Shown here: positions 17,787 through 27,401 of the stretch, piece after piece
Position numbering within the stretch: the stretch's first letter is position 1
Layout: each line of letters starts with the position of its first letter
From: Lachnospiraceae bacterium
GTDB taxonomy: Bacteria > Bacillota > Clostridia > Lachnospirales > Lachnospiraceae
DNA length: 38,662 nt
Assembly: GCA_017440045.1 (NCBI GenBank)
Contig: JAFSIA010000032.1
Location: 1 to 38,662 of the forward strand
Reading direction: 5' to 3'
Notes under the pieces: generated by a model
What the model saw: only the letters and a program-made list of their open reading frames with translations
What the model was told of the DNA's origin: nothing
The model's database searches: none
Program-made: the position numbers and the translations under genes

Positions 17787-18779
17787 TTAAACGGCAAAAA
17801 CCGCGTTAATACCACAAGCCACTGTCTCTGCCATACATTTTATATTCTCATCTATGTCCTTTGGTGTCACAAACATAGTTCCAAGCTGAGGTTCAAGAAG
17901 CTCTCTAATCAGCTGTATCTTTTGTGCCGGTGTAAATTCACTAAACACATTTGTCAAGCTTCCTTTTTCCTGCTTAGATGCACTCTCAAACGCCTTAATC
18001 ATGGCGTCAATTGTATCACTTACAATAGTTGCCGCATCTATGACTGTAGGTATACCAATAGCAATGACAGGCACACCTAATGTCTCCTGGTTTAACCCCA
18101 TCCTGTGATTGCCTATGCCGGAGCCTGGATGTATACCCGTGTCAGCTATCTGTATAGTTCTGTTTAGCCTTCTTGTATTTCTGGCTGCCAGCGCATCAAT
18201 AGCAATAACCACGTCCGGCTTAATCTGCTTAACAATACCCTTAACCATCTCTGCTGACTCCATACCCGATTGAGCCATAACTCCCGGTATCATAGCCGAC
18301 ACACCTTTACCTGTCACTGGCTTCTTTTGAAGCATATATATATGCCTGTTAACTTCCAGATTTGATATGACATATGGACCTAAAGCATCAGGTGTCACAT
18401 CTCTATTTCCAAGACCCACTACCAGCACTGAGAGTTTTTCAATATCCTGAGGATTTTTAACAGGCAGCATCCGCCTTAGCTCTTCTGCCAATATTTCAGC
18501 TACATTTTTCATCCCCTGAGGAGGATATCCTTCATTCATATTATATACCTCTATGGTTATATAATTCCCCTTAGGTTTGCCCATAATAGATGCGCCCTCA
18601 TCAGTCACTATCTGGACTTTTGTCAGGCGCACATCACTATAAACATCCTCCTCCTCCAGCTTCACACCCGGTATTTCTACATTCTGACCTGCAAATTTCT
18701 CTCTGTTTTCCACTGCCAAATCAGTGTGAATATTGAAGGATTCCTCTATGTCACTATTATCTTTATTGAAAATTTCCAT
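17787..18779 (-). CDS. gpr: GPR endopeptidase (spore germination protease)
   Basis: The 330-residue protease degrades small acid-soluble spore proteins at germination. Diagnostic stretches are FNIHTDLAVE (15-24), the region of autoprocessing that resembles its own substrates; VVGLGNRDVTPDALGP (120-135) with D127; VIAIDALAARNTRRLNRT (191-208) with D195; and ADTGIHPGSGIGNHR (212-226). D127 and D195 match the aspartates taken as catalytic in Bacillus GPR. I set the start at 18779 (MEIFNKDN), where AGGTGG precedes ATG; the frame extends 14 codons further without support. It is made as a zymogen in the forespore. A sigma-G-type promoter lies just upstream, and spoIIP follows. Confidence 0.94.
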   Translation of the reverse strand: MEIFNKDNSDIEESFNIHTDLAVENREKFAGQNVEIPGVKLEEEDVYSDVRLTKVQIVTDEGASIMGKPKGNYITIEVYNMNEGYPPQGMKNVAEILAEELRRMLPVKNPQDIEKLSVLVVGLGNRDVTPDALGPYVISNLEVNRHIYMLQKKPVTGKGVSAMIPGVMAQSGMESAEMVKGIVKQIKPDVVIAIDALAARNTRRLNRTIQIADTGIHPGSGIGNHRMGLNQETLGVPVIAIGIPTVIDAATIVSDTIDAMIKAFESASKQEKGSLTNVFSEFTPAQKIQLIRELLEPQLGTMFVTPKDIDENIKCMAETVACGINAVFAV

Positions 18780-18809
18780 ATAGCACCACCTATCAATTAT
18801 TATCAATGA

Positions 18810-18838
18810 TAGAATGTACATTATATGTAATTTTATGC
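18810..18838 (-). promoter_or_regulatory. Sigma-G-type forespore promoter of gpr
   Basis: On the minus strand GCATA (18834-18838), 17 bases, then CATTCTA (18810-18816) match the sigma-G pattern (GHATR, N17-18, CATNHTA) at every specified position. It lies 31 bases before the gpr start, and its -35 overlaps the stop codon of the upstream hydrolase gene. In Bacillus gpr is a sigma-G gene, so location and pattern agree. Confidence 0.8.
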
Positions 18839-19756
18839 ATCAGGCAAGCCTCTAAGTATATCCTCAAAGACTGTCTTATGCTCCTTCTCATTAAATATCT
18901 CGTGGCGCATACCCTTGTAAAGCTTTGCTCTTACATTTTTGTAGCCCACTTTTTTCATTAACTCTACTGACCTTCCAAAAGCCTTTTTACTGGCAATACA
19001 CGGATCATCTTCCCCTGCTAAAAATAGAATCCTGAGTTTTTTATTATTCACAGTCCATCCACTCCTAGCATATGCCATTGTCTGCAGCTCACACAAAGTT
19101 TTATGACCGTTTATAGTAAACATAAAGCCGCATTTAGGTGTATTGTTGTATTCCTCAACCACTTCCATATCACTGCATATCCATGAATTTTCTATACCTT
19201 CCCGTGCAAACCTTTTCTTATAGGAACCCATAACAAGCATATCTATAAACTTATCTGTTTCATGCTCATCCCTTATAATAGACCAAAAATTGGTAATCCC
19301 TACACCCACGTGTCTAAGCTTTCGCGCTGACGGATGTCCGCAGAGTATAAGCATATCAATATCTTCGTCATACTTTTTTGTAAAGGCTCTGGCAATCAAA
19401 GACCCCATACTGTGTCCCAACAAAGTAATCGGCAAATCAGGATAATTATTCTTTATAAAAATTGTTATGGCGTGAATATCCTCAACCATCAGACTAGCTC
19501 CATCATCTCCGATGTATCCTAAATCTTTCTCAAACTCTACATTCTCACCGTGTCCTCTTAGGTCACATATAACACATATATATCCTTTTTCATTGAAAAA
19601 ATTTATAAAATGGTCATATCTTTCCTTTGCTTCACACATACCATGAACAATCTGAATAACACCTTTTCTAACTGCTGTCACCGGTGGCAAATACACCTTT
19701 GTAACTACAGGTAAATCTTCTAATGTCTTGTACTTCTCGTATTTTGAAAGCTCCAT
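18833..19756 (-). CDS. Alpha/beta hydrolase, monoacylglycerol lipase / lysophospholipase-like
   Basis: A 307-residue alpha/beta hydrolase of the serine aminopeptidase S33 (Hydrolase_4) type. The nucleophile elbow is GHSMG with S116; GEDDP (D251) and the MRHE histidine (H285) complete a catalytic triad. QIVHGMCEAKERYDHF and DLRGHG are typical of the lysophospholipase group, which cleaves acyl glycerols or lysophospholipids; the true substrate cannot be read. I chose the ATG at 19756 (MELSKYEK), which has GGAAGG five bases upstream, over a TTG start at 19789 that would overlap the PHP gene. It sits 22 bases after the PHP gene and may share its transcript. Confidence 0.85.
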   Translation of the reverse strand: MELSKYEKYKTLEDLPVVTKVYLPPVTAVRKGVIQIVHGMCEAKERYDHFINFFNEKGYICVICDLRGHGENVEFEKDLGYIGDDGASLMVEDIHAITIFIKNNYPDLPITLLGHSMGSLIARAFTKKYDEDIDMLILCGHPSARKLRHVGVGITNFWSIIRDEHETDKFIDMLVMGSYKKRFAREGIENSWICSDMEVVEEYNNTPKCGFMFTINGHKTLCELQTMAYARSGWTVNNKKLRILFLAGEDDPCIASKKAFGRSVELMKKVGYKNVRAKLYKGMRHEIFNEKEHKTVFEDILRGLPDA

Positions 19757-19778
19757 AGTAACCTTCCTTTTATCTATA

Positions 19779-20618
19779 TTAGTCTTCAAAAAGCCAATGG
19801 CTTATTTCCTCTTTTATTCTAAGATTTCCTTTGCCCGTACCAAGACTTATGTCTGGTTTGATAGCTCCATGAAAATCAGAGCCACCCGTTATATTAAGAC
19901 CGTGCTTCTTTGCAAGCTTAAGTAGAAAATCATCATCTTCCGGACTATTTAAAGAGTATATTGCCTCGACTCCCTGCAATCCGTATCCCTTTAGCATATC
20001 AATAACACTGTCAATCTGTATCTTAGAAAGCTTGTATAGCATAGGATGTGCAAGAACCGGATGACCATTTGCCATAAGTATCATTTCCACTGCCTCTTTT
20101 GGAGTAACCTTAACCCTAGGAAGATAACAAGGTCTGCCTGGATTTAAATACTTATCAAATGCCTCATTTTTATCCTTTACATATCCCTCATCTACAAGAT
20201 ATTTTGCAAAATGAGCTCTTGTTATAGAGTTGTCACCGAAACGCTTTAGCATCTCATCCCATGTGAGAGGAAAGCCCTGCTCCCTCATCTTTTCTACCAT
20301 CTTTAGATTTCTGTTATGCCTGCTGTCTCTACAGTCTGCCACTTTATTGGCAAACTCTTCATTGTCTATATCAACATTTAATCCTAAAATATGTAGGTCT
20401 GCACCCTTAAACTCTGCTGATATCTCTATCCCCGGAATGACCCTTACACCATACTTTTCTCCGGCTTTTACAGCCTCTCTCACACCATCAATAGTGTCGT
20501 GGTCTGTAAGAGCTATAGCTGCAAGTCCACTTTTAGCTGCAAGCTCAACCACTTCTGTAGGTGTCAGTGTCCCATCCGACGCCATAGAATGTACATGCAA
20601 ATCTATATATCTACACAT
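19779..20618 (-). CDS. PHP-domain phosphoesterase (YciV/RNase AM-like)
   Basis: The 279-residue protein starts MCRYIDLHVHSMASDG, with metal ligands H8, H10 and D15, then ALTDHDTIDG, GIEISAEF and VLAHPMLY, and ends with GGSDFHG. These are the conserved metal-binding motifs of PHP phosphoesterases. Members of this shape (about 280 residues) include E. coli YciV/RNase AM, a 5'-3' exonuclease that trims RNA, and related 3',5'-nucleotide bisphosphate phosphatases. The precise substrate here is inferred only by family. It begins one base after the ppk1 stop with AGGAGA upstream, so it is probably translated from the ppk1 message. Confidence 0.88.
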   Translation of the reverse strand: MCRYIDLHVHSMASDGTLTPTEVVELAAKSGLAAIALTDHDTIDGVREAVKAGEKYGVRVIPGIEISAEFKGADLHILGLNVDIDNEEFANKVADCRDSRHNRNLKMVEKMREQGFPLTWDEMLKRFGDNSITRAHFAKYLVDEGYVKDKNEAFDKYLNPGRPCYLPRVKVTPKEAVEMILMANGHPVLAHPMLYKLSKIQIDSVIDMLKGYGLQGVEAIYSLNSPEDDDFLLKLAKKHGLNITGGSDFHGAIKPDISLGTGKGNLRIKEEISHWLFED

Positions 20619-20619
20619 A

Positions 20620-22842
20620 TTATTTTATATCTCCTGCTGTCATAGGTTCAAATACCCTGTTTTTCTTAACTGCATTATCCTTTACTTTAGCTCTGTCCAT
20701 AGCCTCCTTGCAGAAATACATCTGAGCAGTAACAGGCTTCTTTCCTCGTCTGTCAACCTTTTTATATATTCCGTCCTTGCCCATTACGTGAGCCTTTGTA
20801 TTATCAGCTAACTGGATATCTAAAATATGGATAACTTCCTTCTTTAATGCAGCATCATCTACTGGGAACATAATCTCAACACGCTTGTCAAGATTTCTTG
20901 GCATCCAGTCTGCGCTACCCATATATACCTCTTCCTTGCCACCATTGTGGAAATAGAAAATTCTGCTATGTTCAAGGAATGTTCCCACTATAGAACGAAC
21001 ATGTATATTCTCACTCAATCCCTCAACACCTGCTCTAAGGCAGCAAATACCTCTAACGACCAAATCAATCTTTACACCAGCCTGGCTTGCTGCATAGAGA
21101 AGAGATATAACCTTCTTGTCACAGAGAGAATTCATCTTTGCCTTGATAAACGCCTTCTTGCCAGCCTTTGCGTTGGCAATTTCTCTCTGTATGAGGCTCT
21201 CAAATTTACCGCGAAGCCAAAGTGGCGCCAATGACAATTTATTCCAAACCTCCGGCTCAGAATATCCCGAGAGCATGTTAAATACAGCCGTAGCATCCTC
21301 ACCAATCTTTTTATTGCATGTAAGAAGACCCATATCTGTGTATAGCTTAGCTGTGGCATCATTGTAGTTACCTGTTCCCAAGTGAACGTATCTCTTTATG
21401 CCATCCTTTTCCTTTCGCACAACAAGGGTAATCTTGCTGTGAGTCTTTAATCCTCTAAGTCCATATATAACATGACATCCTGCCTTTTCAAGCATCTTTG
21501 CCCAGTTAATGTTATTTTCCTCATCAAATCTGGCCTTAAGCTCAACAAGAACAGATACCTGCTTACCATTTTCTGCTGCCTCTGCCAAAGAAGCGATAAT
21601 AGGTGAATTTCCACTTACTCTGTAAAGAGTCTGCTTAATGGCCAATACATCCTTATCCTTTGCCGCCTGTCTTACGAAATCAACTACAGGGTCAAAGCTC
21701 TGATATGGATGATGAAGCAATATATCTCCCTTTCTTATAGATGCAAATATACTCTCATCAGGGTTAATTGCCGGATTTGGCTGTGGAATATACTTCTTTT
21801 CCTTAAGATGGGTGAATCCATCTATGCCATACAGCTTCATAAGGAATGTAAGGTCGATAGGACCGTTTATCTTGTATACATCAGCCTCTTGGATATCAAG
21901 CTCCTTCTTTAACATCTTAAGAAGTCTCTTATCCATATCCTCCTCTACCTCGAGTCTTATGGCCTCACCCCACTGACGTTTCTTAAGCTGCTTTTGAATC
22001 TCCTTTAAAAGGTCTGCTGCATCCTCCTCGTCGATTGTAAGGTCCGCATTTCTCATAACTCTGTATGGATGCGCGCATACAACCTTGTAATTTAGGAAAA
22101 GTCTATCAATATGTCTCTCAATAATCTCCTCTAAAAGAATTATAGTTGTCTCACCTTCCACAGATGATGGAATCTGAACAAATCTAGGAAGACCTGATGG
22201 TACCTGAACTGTAGCAAACTCAAGCTCTTTATCCTTGCTTTTTGCTTTCTTTTTACCATTGTCTTCATTTGTTAAATCTTCACCAGGAAGCTCTTCCTTT
22301 GCCTTCTTTCTAAGCTCATCTGCCTTCTGCTTTAAATCATCAGCACTCTCAAGAAGCGCTCCAATATTTAACGACTTATTTCTAATAAGCGGAAATGGTC
22401 TTGAGGAATCTACTGCCATTGGTGTAAGCACCGGGTATACATCCTCTTCAAAGTACTTATCAACAAAAGCCTTCTGCTCATCTGTAAGCTTCTCGTGTGC
22501 TCTTACAATTCGAAGCTTTTCAGCCTTCATCTGTGGTCTAATAGCACGATTGTAAGTATTGTACTGTGCCTCTACCAATTCGTGAGTCTTTATATTAATA
22601 AGGTCCAACTGCTCCTGTGGTGTGAGGCCTGCTATATCAGGCTTATCAAACTCAGCATTAACCATATCCTTTAATGATGCAACTCTAATCATAAAAAATT
22701 CATCTAAGTTAGAAGCTGTAATGCTCAAAAACTTCATTCTCTCAAACAGAAGATTCTTTGTATCCTTCGCCTCTGAAAGAATTCTAAAATTAAAATCAAG
22801 CCAGCTTAACTCTCTGTTAATAAAGTTTTTATCCTTCGCCAT
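20620..22842 (-). CDS. ppk1: Polyphosphate kinase 1
   Basis: This 740-residue enzyme reversibly builds inorganic polyphosphate from ATP. It begins NFINRELSWLDFNFRILSEA, contains LKTHSKITLVVR with the histidine (H468) that is autophosphorylated, followed by RYVHLGTGNYND, and later FLEHSRIFYFHNGG and YMGSADWMPRNLDKRVE. A lysine- and glutamate-rich insertion at about 169-207 is unlike the compact E. coli protein. The start is placed at 22842, with AGGAGG five bases before ATG, not at the longer frame start 22878 which lies inside the DUF815 gene. It overlaps the DUF815 stop by 14 bases, pointing to a DUF815-ppk1-PHP operon. Confidence 0.95.
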   Translation of the reverse strand: MAKDKNFINRELSWLDFNFRILSEAKDTKNLLFERMKFLSITASNLDEFFMIRVASLKDMVNAEFDKPDIAGLTPQEQLDLINIKTHELVEAQYNTYNRAIRPQMKAEKLRIVRAHEKLTDEQKAFVDKYFEEDVYPVLTPMAVDSSRPFPLIRNKSLNIGALLESADDLKQKADELRKKAKEELPGEDLTNEDNGKKKAKSKDKELEFATVQVPSGLPRFVQIPSSVEGETTIILLEEIIERHIDRLFLNYKVVCAHPYRVMRNADLTIDEEDAADLLKEIQKQLKKRQWGEAIRLEVEEDMDKRLLKMLKKELDIQEADVYKINGPIDLTFLMKLYGIDGFTHLKEKKYIPQPNPAINPDESIFASIRKGDILLHHPYQSFDPVVDFVRQAAKDKDVLAIKQTLYRVSGNSPIIASLAEAAENGKQVSVLVELKARFDEENNINWAKMLEKAGCHVIYGLRGLKTHSKITLVVRKEKDGIKRYVHLGTGNYNDATAKLYTDMGLLTCNKKIGEDATAVFNMLSGYSEPEVWNKLSLAPLWLRGKFESLIQREIANAKAGKKAFIKAKMNSLCDKKVISLLYAASQAGVKIDLVVRGICCLRAGVEGLSENIHVRSIVGTFLEHSRIFYFHNGGKEEVYMGSADWMPRNLDKRVEIMFPVDDAALKKEVIHILDIQLADNTKAHVMGKDGIYKKVDRRGKKPVTAQMYFCKEAMDRAKVKDNAVKKNRVFEPMTAGDIK

Positions 22843-24175
22843 AAATACCTCCTGCCTCCTCCAAGGCCTTTTGTCCAATCACGTAGTTAATAAACTGTTT
22901 CGCCGTTCTACCGGATATGCCACCGTGGCTAAGCTCCCATGCATTTGCCATCATAAACAGCTTATCCTTATCCATATTAACGCCATATCTGTCAGCCAAT
23001 ACACTAACAATATTCTGGAATTCTTTCTTGTCCGGTCTCGAGAAACATATGGTTACACCAAATCTGTTAACTAAGGATAATTTTTCCTGTACAGTATCGT
23101 TTGTATGTAAATCCTGGTCTCTATCTTCTTTGTCCTGCCACTTTTCTCTCACAAGATGACGTCTGTTTGATGTAGCATATATCAGTACATTGCTTGGCTT
23201 CTTGCTGAGTCCACCCTCGATGATAGCCTTTAAATACTTGTACTCAATCTCGTAATCTTCAAAAGATAAATCATCCATATAGATAACAAACTTATAATTT
23301 CTATCCTTCACCTGCTCGATTATCTTCGAAAGCTCCCTGAACTGATGCTTATACACCTCAATCATTCGAAGGCCTCTGCCGTAATATTCATTTAAGACAG
23401 CCTTGATGCTTGATGACTTTCCTGTACCGCTATCGCCGTAAAGGAGCACATTGTTTGCCTCTCTTCCACAGACAAAATCCTCTGTATTGTCTATAAGCTT
23501 CTTCTTTTGTAGCTCGTATCCAACCAAATCATCCAGATTTGTATGCTCGATGCTGGTAACAGGTACCAAAACAGCCTTATCATTTTCATCCATCTCTATA
23601 CGAAATGCCTTGTTTAATCCCAGCTTGCCTACCCCAGTTTCCAGATAGAAATCAACAACCTCCTCGTAAAAGCCTCTTAAGTCATATGCCTTTGAAAGCT
23701 TTTTTGCCAGCTCACAAATCCTGTCTCTGATTCGCTTATTGAAAACCTTGCTGTTTCCGTCCTTATGCTTATATTTTACCAAAAATCCAAAGCATTTTCC
23801 ATTAAGCTTTTTGTCAATTTCAATTAAATCAACATTGAACAGCTCTATAAAAATCTGAAAATCATTTAAGGCAATAGCATTTATAGAACCTTCTCTCTCA
23901 CCTATCTTCTCACAGGACATAGAGAATGCGTTTTCGTTATTTGCCAATAAAAATGCTAAAAATGAATGATACAAATTGCCCTCAAGACCATACTTATCTG
24001 TAACTTCTATCAACTCATTTACGTATGTATAAGCCTTCGCTATAGTTTCATCCTTTGTCATACCCTTTAAGTTTCCATCACCATAAAGGCAGGCATTAAT
24101 AATATCTGCGATTCCATAAAATATTTCATTGTAGACAAAATTTTTATAAAGCATAAGTCTCTCTGTGTTTATCAT
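22829..24175 (-). CDS. DUF815 AAA-family ATPase
   Basis: A 448-residue protein whose C-terminal half is a DUF815 ATPase: DDLVGYELQK, then Walker A LLYGDSGTGKSS (GDSGTGKS at 247-254), Walker B FVIYMDDLSFE, sensor-like IYATSNRRHLVREKW and VNRFGVTICFSRPDKKEF. The N-terminal 200 residues are helical and not recognised. DUF815 proteins resemble AAA+ remodelers; their substrates are not known to me. It starts 31 bases downstream of pheA, with AAAGGTGGG upstream, and overlaps ppk1 by 14 bases. Because of the coupling to ppk1 a link with polyphosphate or stress response is possible, but the sequence does not show it. Confidence 0.9.
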   Translation of the reverse strand: MINTERLMLYKNFVYNEIFYGIADIINACLYGDGNLKGMTKDETIAKAYTYVNELIEVTDKYGLEGNLYHSFLAFLLANNENAFSMSCEKIGEREGSINAIALNDFQIFIELFNVDLIEIDKKLNGKCFGFLVKYKHKDGNSKVFNKRIRDRICELAKKLSKAYDLRGFYEEVVDFYLETGVGKLGLNKAFRIEMDENDKAVLVPVTSIEHTNLDDLVGYELQKKKLIDNTEDFVCGREANNVLLYGDSGTGKSSSIKAVLNEYYGRGLRMIEVYKHQFRELSKIIEQVKDRNYKFVIYMDDLSFEDYEIEYKYLKAIIEGGLSKKPSNVLIYATSNRRHLVREKWQDKEDRDQDLHTNDTVQEKLSLVNRFGVTICFSRPDKKEFQNIVSVLADRYGVNMDKDKLFMMANAWELSHGGISGRTAKQFINYVIGQKALEEAGGIYGEG

Positions 24176-24206
24176 AATCTATCTACCCACCTTTCTACCT
24201 GGTATT

Positions 24207-25349
24207 TTAATAACTGCCTAGAATCATAAGAGAAAGTGCTTCAGCGCCTATACCCTTTAAAGCATTCTTCACTGCTGCATCTCCAAGCTTTCCTTCAAAA
24301 TCCACAAAGAAGCGGTACTCCCATTTTCTTCCCTCAATAGGACGCGACTCAATATTTGTCATATTCAAGTCATTGAAAATGAAGTGTGAAAGCATGTTGT
24401 AAAGAGAACCACTCTCATGGGCAAGTTCAAAACAAATGCTGACCTTCTTTGCATCATTGCTGTATATTTTATTTTTTCCAACAATAACAAACCTTGTAGT
24501 ATTTACATCACTGTAATTGACCTTCTCCTGCAAAACCTTAAGGCCATATAGCTTACCTGCACGTACACTGGCAATAGCCGCCTTGCTCTTGTCATTGTCA
24601 TCAGCAACCTTCTTGGCACTGACAGCATTGTTTGATAAGCTAATCTGCTGCCATTCTCTATGCTCCTCCAAAAACTTTGCACTCTGCATAAGCGACTGAG
24701 GATGAGAATAAACTTCCTTTATATCTTCAATCTGAGCATCAGGTGTACCGAGCAGTGCATGTTCAACCTTCACAAAGGTTTCCGCCACTATATAATTGTC
24801 ATATTCCACAAGTAAATCGTAAACCTGACTCACTATACCGGCTGTAGAATTTTCTATAGGAAGCACTGCGTAATCAGCTCTGCCCTCCTTAACCTCTTCC
24901 ATGGCATCTCTCCATGACTCCACGTGGTACATATTACAATCCTCGCCAAAATACTGACACACTGCATCATGGGCGTATGCACCTTCAAGGCCCTGATACA
25001 CAACCTTTGCACTCTGTATATCAACCTTATGAACCTCTTTGAAATCAATAATCTTATCAACATCACTTTTGACATTGTGCTTCTCCAGTATCTGGTACTG
25101 AAGCTTACGACTCATTGCCATAATCTGCTTAAACAGCTCCTCGACACTTTTTTCGTTGAAATCATTAGTCGCTAAGGCTCTAACCTTCTCTATTTTTTGT
25201 TTCTCCCTGGTTGTATCCAAAACAGGCTTTCCATTTTCAATCTTAAACTCCGCAACATTTTTGCAAAGCTCCATACGTTTCTCAAAAAGCTCTACAATCT
25301 GTTTATCTGTAGCATCTATATCATCTCTAATCAAATTTAAATCCAACAT
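24207..25349 (-). CDS. pheA: Bifunctional chorismate mutase / prephenate dehydratase
   Basis: The 380-residue protein combines an AroQ-type chorismate mutase (about 1-90, LNLIRDDIDATDKQIVELFE), a prephenate dehydratase domain (about 115-290, with YQGLEGAYAHDA, PIENSTAG and the catalytic TTRF at 284-287) and a C-terminal ACT domain with ESRP (334-337), the phenylalanine binding motif for feedback inhibition. It converts chorismate to phenylpyruvate on the way to phenylalanine. Length and order match P-protein. It is divergent from bipA. The 196-base gap contains no T-box or obvious attenuator that I can see. GAGAGGTAAGGG precedes the start. Confidence 0.96.
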   Translation of the reverse strand: MLDLNLIRDDIDATDKQIVELFEKRMELCKNVAEFKIENGKPVLDTTREKQKIEKVRALATNDFNEKSVEELFKQIMAMSRKLQYQILEKHNVKSDVDKIIDFKEVHKVDIQSAKVVYQGLEGAYAHDAVCQYFGEDCNMYHVESWRDAMEEVKEGRADYAVLPIENSTAGIVSQVYDLLVEYDNYIVAETFVKVEHALLGTPDAQIEDIKEVYSHPQSLMQSAKFLEEHREWQQISLSNNAVSAKKVADDNDKSKAAIASVRAGKLYGLKVLQEKVNYSDVNTTRFVIVGKNKIYSNDAKKVSICFELAHESGSLYNMLSHFIFNDLNMTNIESRPIEGRKWEYRFFVDFEGKLGDAAVKNALKGIGAEALSLMILGSY

Positions 25350-25475
25350 ATATATACCCTTACCTCTCTTTTTTCAGGCTCATTTCAGCATCAAAACAGC
25401 TACTGTCTCAAAGACTGATAATTAAATCTATTTTACCACTAAATACCTAAAATCTCCACTTATTTCTTTTTTTTG

Positions 25476-25503
25476 TTGATTTTTGAACAGATTGTGCTAA
25501 AAT
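25476..25503 (+). promoter_or_regulatory. Probable promoter of bipA
   Basis: TTGATT (25476-25481) and TAAAAT (25498-25503) are separated by 16 bases and lie 43 bases before the bipA start, which has AAAAGAGGT as ribosome binding site. Both boxes are near consensus. Confidence 0.6.
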
Positions 25504-25545
25504 GAGTGACGTTGCTTAATATAGATTATCGAAAAGAGGTATTTT

Positions 25546-27384
25546 ATGATAACTAAAAGAGAAGATGTTAGAAATATTGCTATTATCGCTCACGTTGACC
25601 ATGGCAAGACAACACTTGTAGACAAGCTTTTAAAACAGAGTGGTACCTTCCGTCAGAATCAGGAAGTTGCCGAAAGAGTTATGGATTCAAACGATATTGA
25701 AAGAGAACGTGGAATCACAATCCTTTCAAAAAATACAGCTGTATATTATAAAGATACAAAGATAAATATCATCGACACACCTGGACATGCTGACTTCGGT
25801 GGCGAGGTTGAGCGTGTTCTTAAGATGGTAAATGGTGTTATACTTGTTGTAGACGCATTTGAAGGTGCTATGCCACAGACTAAATTCGTTTTGAGAAAAG
25901 CTCTTGAAATGAATCTTCCAGTTATCGTATGTATAAATAAAATTGACCGTCCTGAGGCCAGACCTACAGAGGTTATTGACGAAGTACTGGAGCTCTTCTT
26001 AGAGCTTGACGCATCAGATGAGCAGCTTGACTGTCCATTTGTATATGCATCAGCCAAGGCTGGTCACGCTGTATTAGAGCTTGATGATACACCTGAAAAT
26101 ATGATTCCACTCTTTGAGACAATCCTTAATTATATCCCTGCTCCAGAGGGAGACCCTGATGCCGGCACACAGATGCTTATCAGTACAATTGACTACAATG
26201 AATACATTGGTCGTATCGGTGTAGGTAAAATTGATAATGGTACCATTAAGGTTAATCAGGAGGTTTTACTTGTTAACCACCATGATGCTGCCAGAAGACA
26301 GCGTGTAAAAATCAGTAAGCTTTATGAATTCCAGGGATTAAACCGTGTGGAAGTACAGGAAGCCGGTATAGGTGCTATCGTGGCTATATCTGGTATAACA
26401 GACATAAAGATAGGTGACACTATTTGCTCATTGGAAAATCCTGAGGCAATACCATTCCAGAAAATTTCAGAGCCTACAATCGCTATGCAGTTTATGGTAA
26501 ATGACAGCCCGCTGGCTGGACAGGAAGGTAAGTTTGTCACATCAAGACATTTGCGTGACAGACTCTTTAGAGAATTAAATACAGATGTTTCGTTAAGAGT
26601 TGAAGAAACAGATACAACAGAAAGCTTTAAGGTTTCAGGACGTGGCGAGCTCCACTTATCAGTTCTTATCGAGAACATGAGACGTGAAGGCTATGAATTT
26701 GCCGTATCTAAGGCAGAGGTTCTCTACAAGAAAGACGAGGACGGAAAACTCTTAGAGCCAATGGAAATCGCTTATGTTGATGTACCTGAAGAATTTGCAG
26801 GAAATGTTATCGAGAAACTGTCTGGCAGAAAGGGCGAGCTTCGTGGAATGTCTACTGCTAACGGCGGATATCAAAGACTTGAGTTTGCTATACCTTCACG
26901 TGGTCTTATCGGCTACCGTGGCGAATTCATGACAGACACAAAGGGTAACGGTATCTTAAATACAGCCTTTGACGGATATGGACCATACAAGGGAGACATT
27001 CAGTACAGAAAGCAGGGCTCACTTATCGCATTCGAGTCTGGTGAAGCAATCACATACGGCCTTTACAATGCACAGGAGCGTGGAACACTGTTTATCGGTG
27101 CAGGTACAAAGGTATATTCCGGTATGATAGTTGGCCAGACAGGAAAAGCTGAAGATATCGAAGTAAACGTATGTAAGAAAAAACAGCTTACAAACACACG
27201 TGCTTCCGGCTCAGATGACGCACTTAAGCTTAGTCCACCAAGAGTTTTAAGTCTTGAACAGTGCTTGGAATTCATCGACACAAACGAGCTTTTGGAAATA
27301 ACACCATCAAGCCTCAGAATCAGAAAGAAGATACTTGATCCAACTCTCAGAAAGAGAGCTGAAAGAGCAAATAATACGCTTTAA
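25546..27384 (+). CDS. typA: Translational GTPase TypA/BipA
   Basis: A 612-residue ribosome-associated GTPase. G1 is AHVDHGKTT, G2 includes RERGITILSKNTA, G3 DTPGHADFGGEVERV, G4 NKIDRPEARP. The downstream domains include SGRGELHLSVLIENMRREGYEF and the family-specific C-terminal domain. TypA assists ribosome assembly and translation under stress. The length is standard and the frame intact. The last 34 bases of the gene and stop (27352-27385) are repeated exactly at 33054-33087, which marks this 3' end as the edge of an inserted segment. A 17 bp terminator-like hairpin follows the stop. Confidence 0.97.
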   Translation: MITKREDVRNIAIIAHVDHGKTTLVDKLLKQSGTFRQNQEVAERVMDSNDIERERGITILSKNTAVYYKDTKINIIDTPGHADFGGEVERVLKMVNGVILVVDAFEGAMPQTKFVLRKALEMNLPVIVCINKIDRPEARPTEVIDEVLELFLELDASDEQLDCPFVYASAKAGHAVLELDDTPENMIPLFETILNYIPAPEGDPDAGTQMLISTIDYNEYIGRIGVGKIDNGTIKVNQEVLLVNHHDAARRQRVKISKLYEFQGLNRVEVQEAGIGAIVAISGITDIKIGDTICSLENPEAIPFQKISEPTIAMQFMVNDSPLAGQEGKFVTSRHLRDRLFRELNTDVSLRVEETDTTESFKVSGRGELHLSVLIENMRREGYEFAVSKAEVLYKKDEDGKLLEPMEIAYVDVPEEFAGNVIEKLSGRKGELRGMSTANGGYQRLEFAIPSRGLIGYRGEFMTDTKGNGILNTAFDGYGPYKGDIQYRKQGSLIAFESGEAITYGLYNAQERGTLFIGAGTKVYSGMIVGQTGKAEDIEVNVCKKKQLTNTRASGSDDALKLSPPRVLSLEQCLEFIDTNELLEITPSSLRIRKKILDPTLRKRAERANNTL

Positions 27385-27385
27385 T
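27352..27385. repeat. Left copy of 34 bp direct repeat (bipA 3' end)
   Basis: This 34-base stretch, the last eleven codons of bipA including the stop plus one base, is identical to 33054-33087 and in the same orientation. The flanks on both sides differ at once. It is the likely attachment site copy that kept the gene whole. Confidence 0.9.
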
Positions 27386-27401
27386 GCTCTATTCCATTTA
27401 A

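Noticed and set aside
17705-17815. Upstream extension of spoIIP into gpr (GTG at 17815)
   Set aside because: No ribosome binding site; the ATG at 17704 has GGAGG and gives the normal short N terminus before the membrane helix.
17415-18080. 221-codon plus-strand frame opposite spoIIP and gpr
   Set aside because: Both opposite genes are complete and well conserved; the frame has no start signals.
25350-25545. T-box or attenuator for pheA
   Set aside because: The gap is short, shared with the bipA promoter, and lacks a T-box core or a phenylalanine-rich leader peptide.
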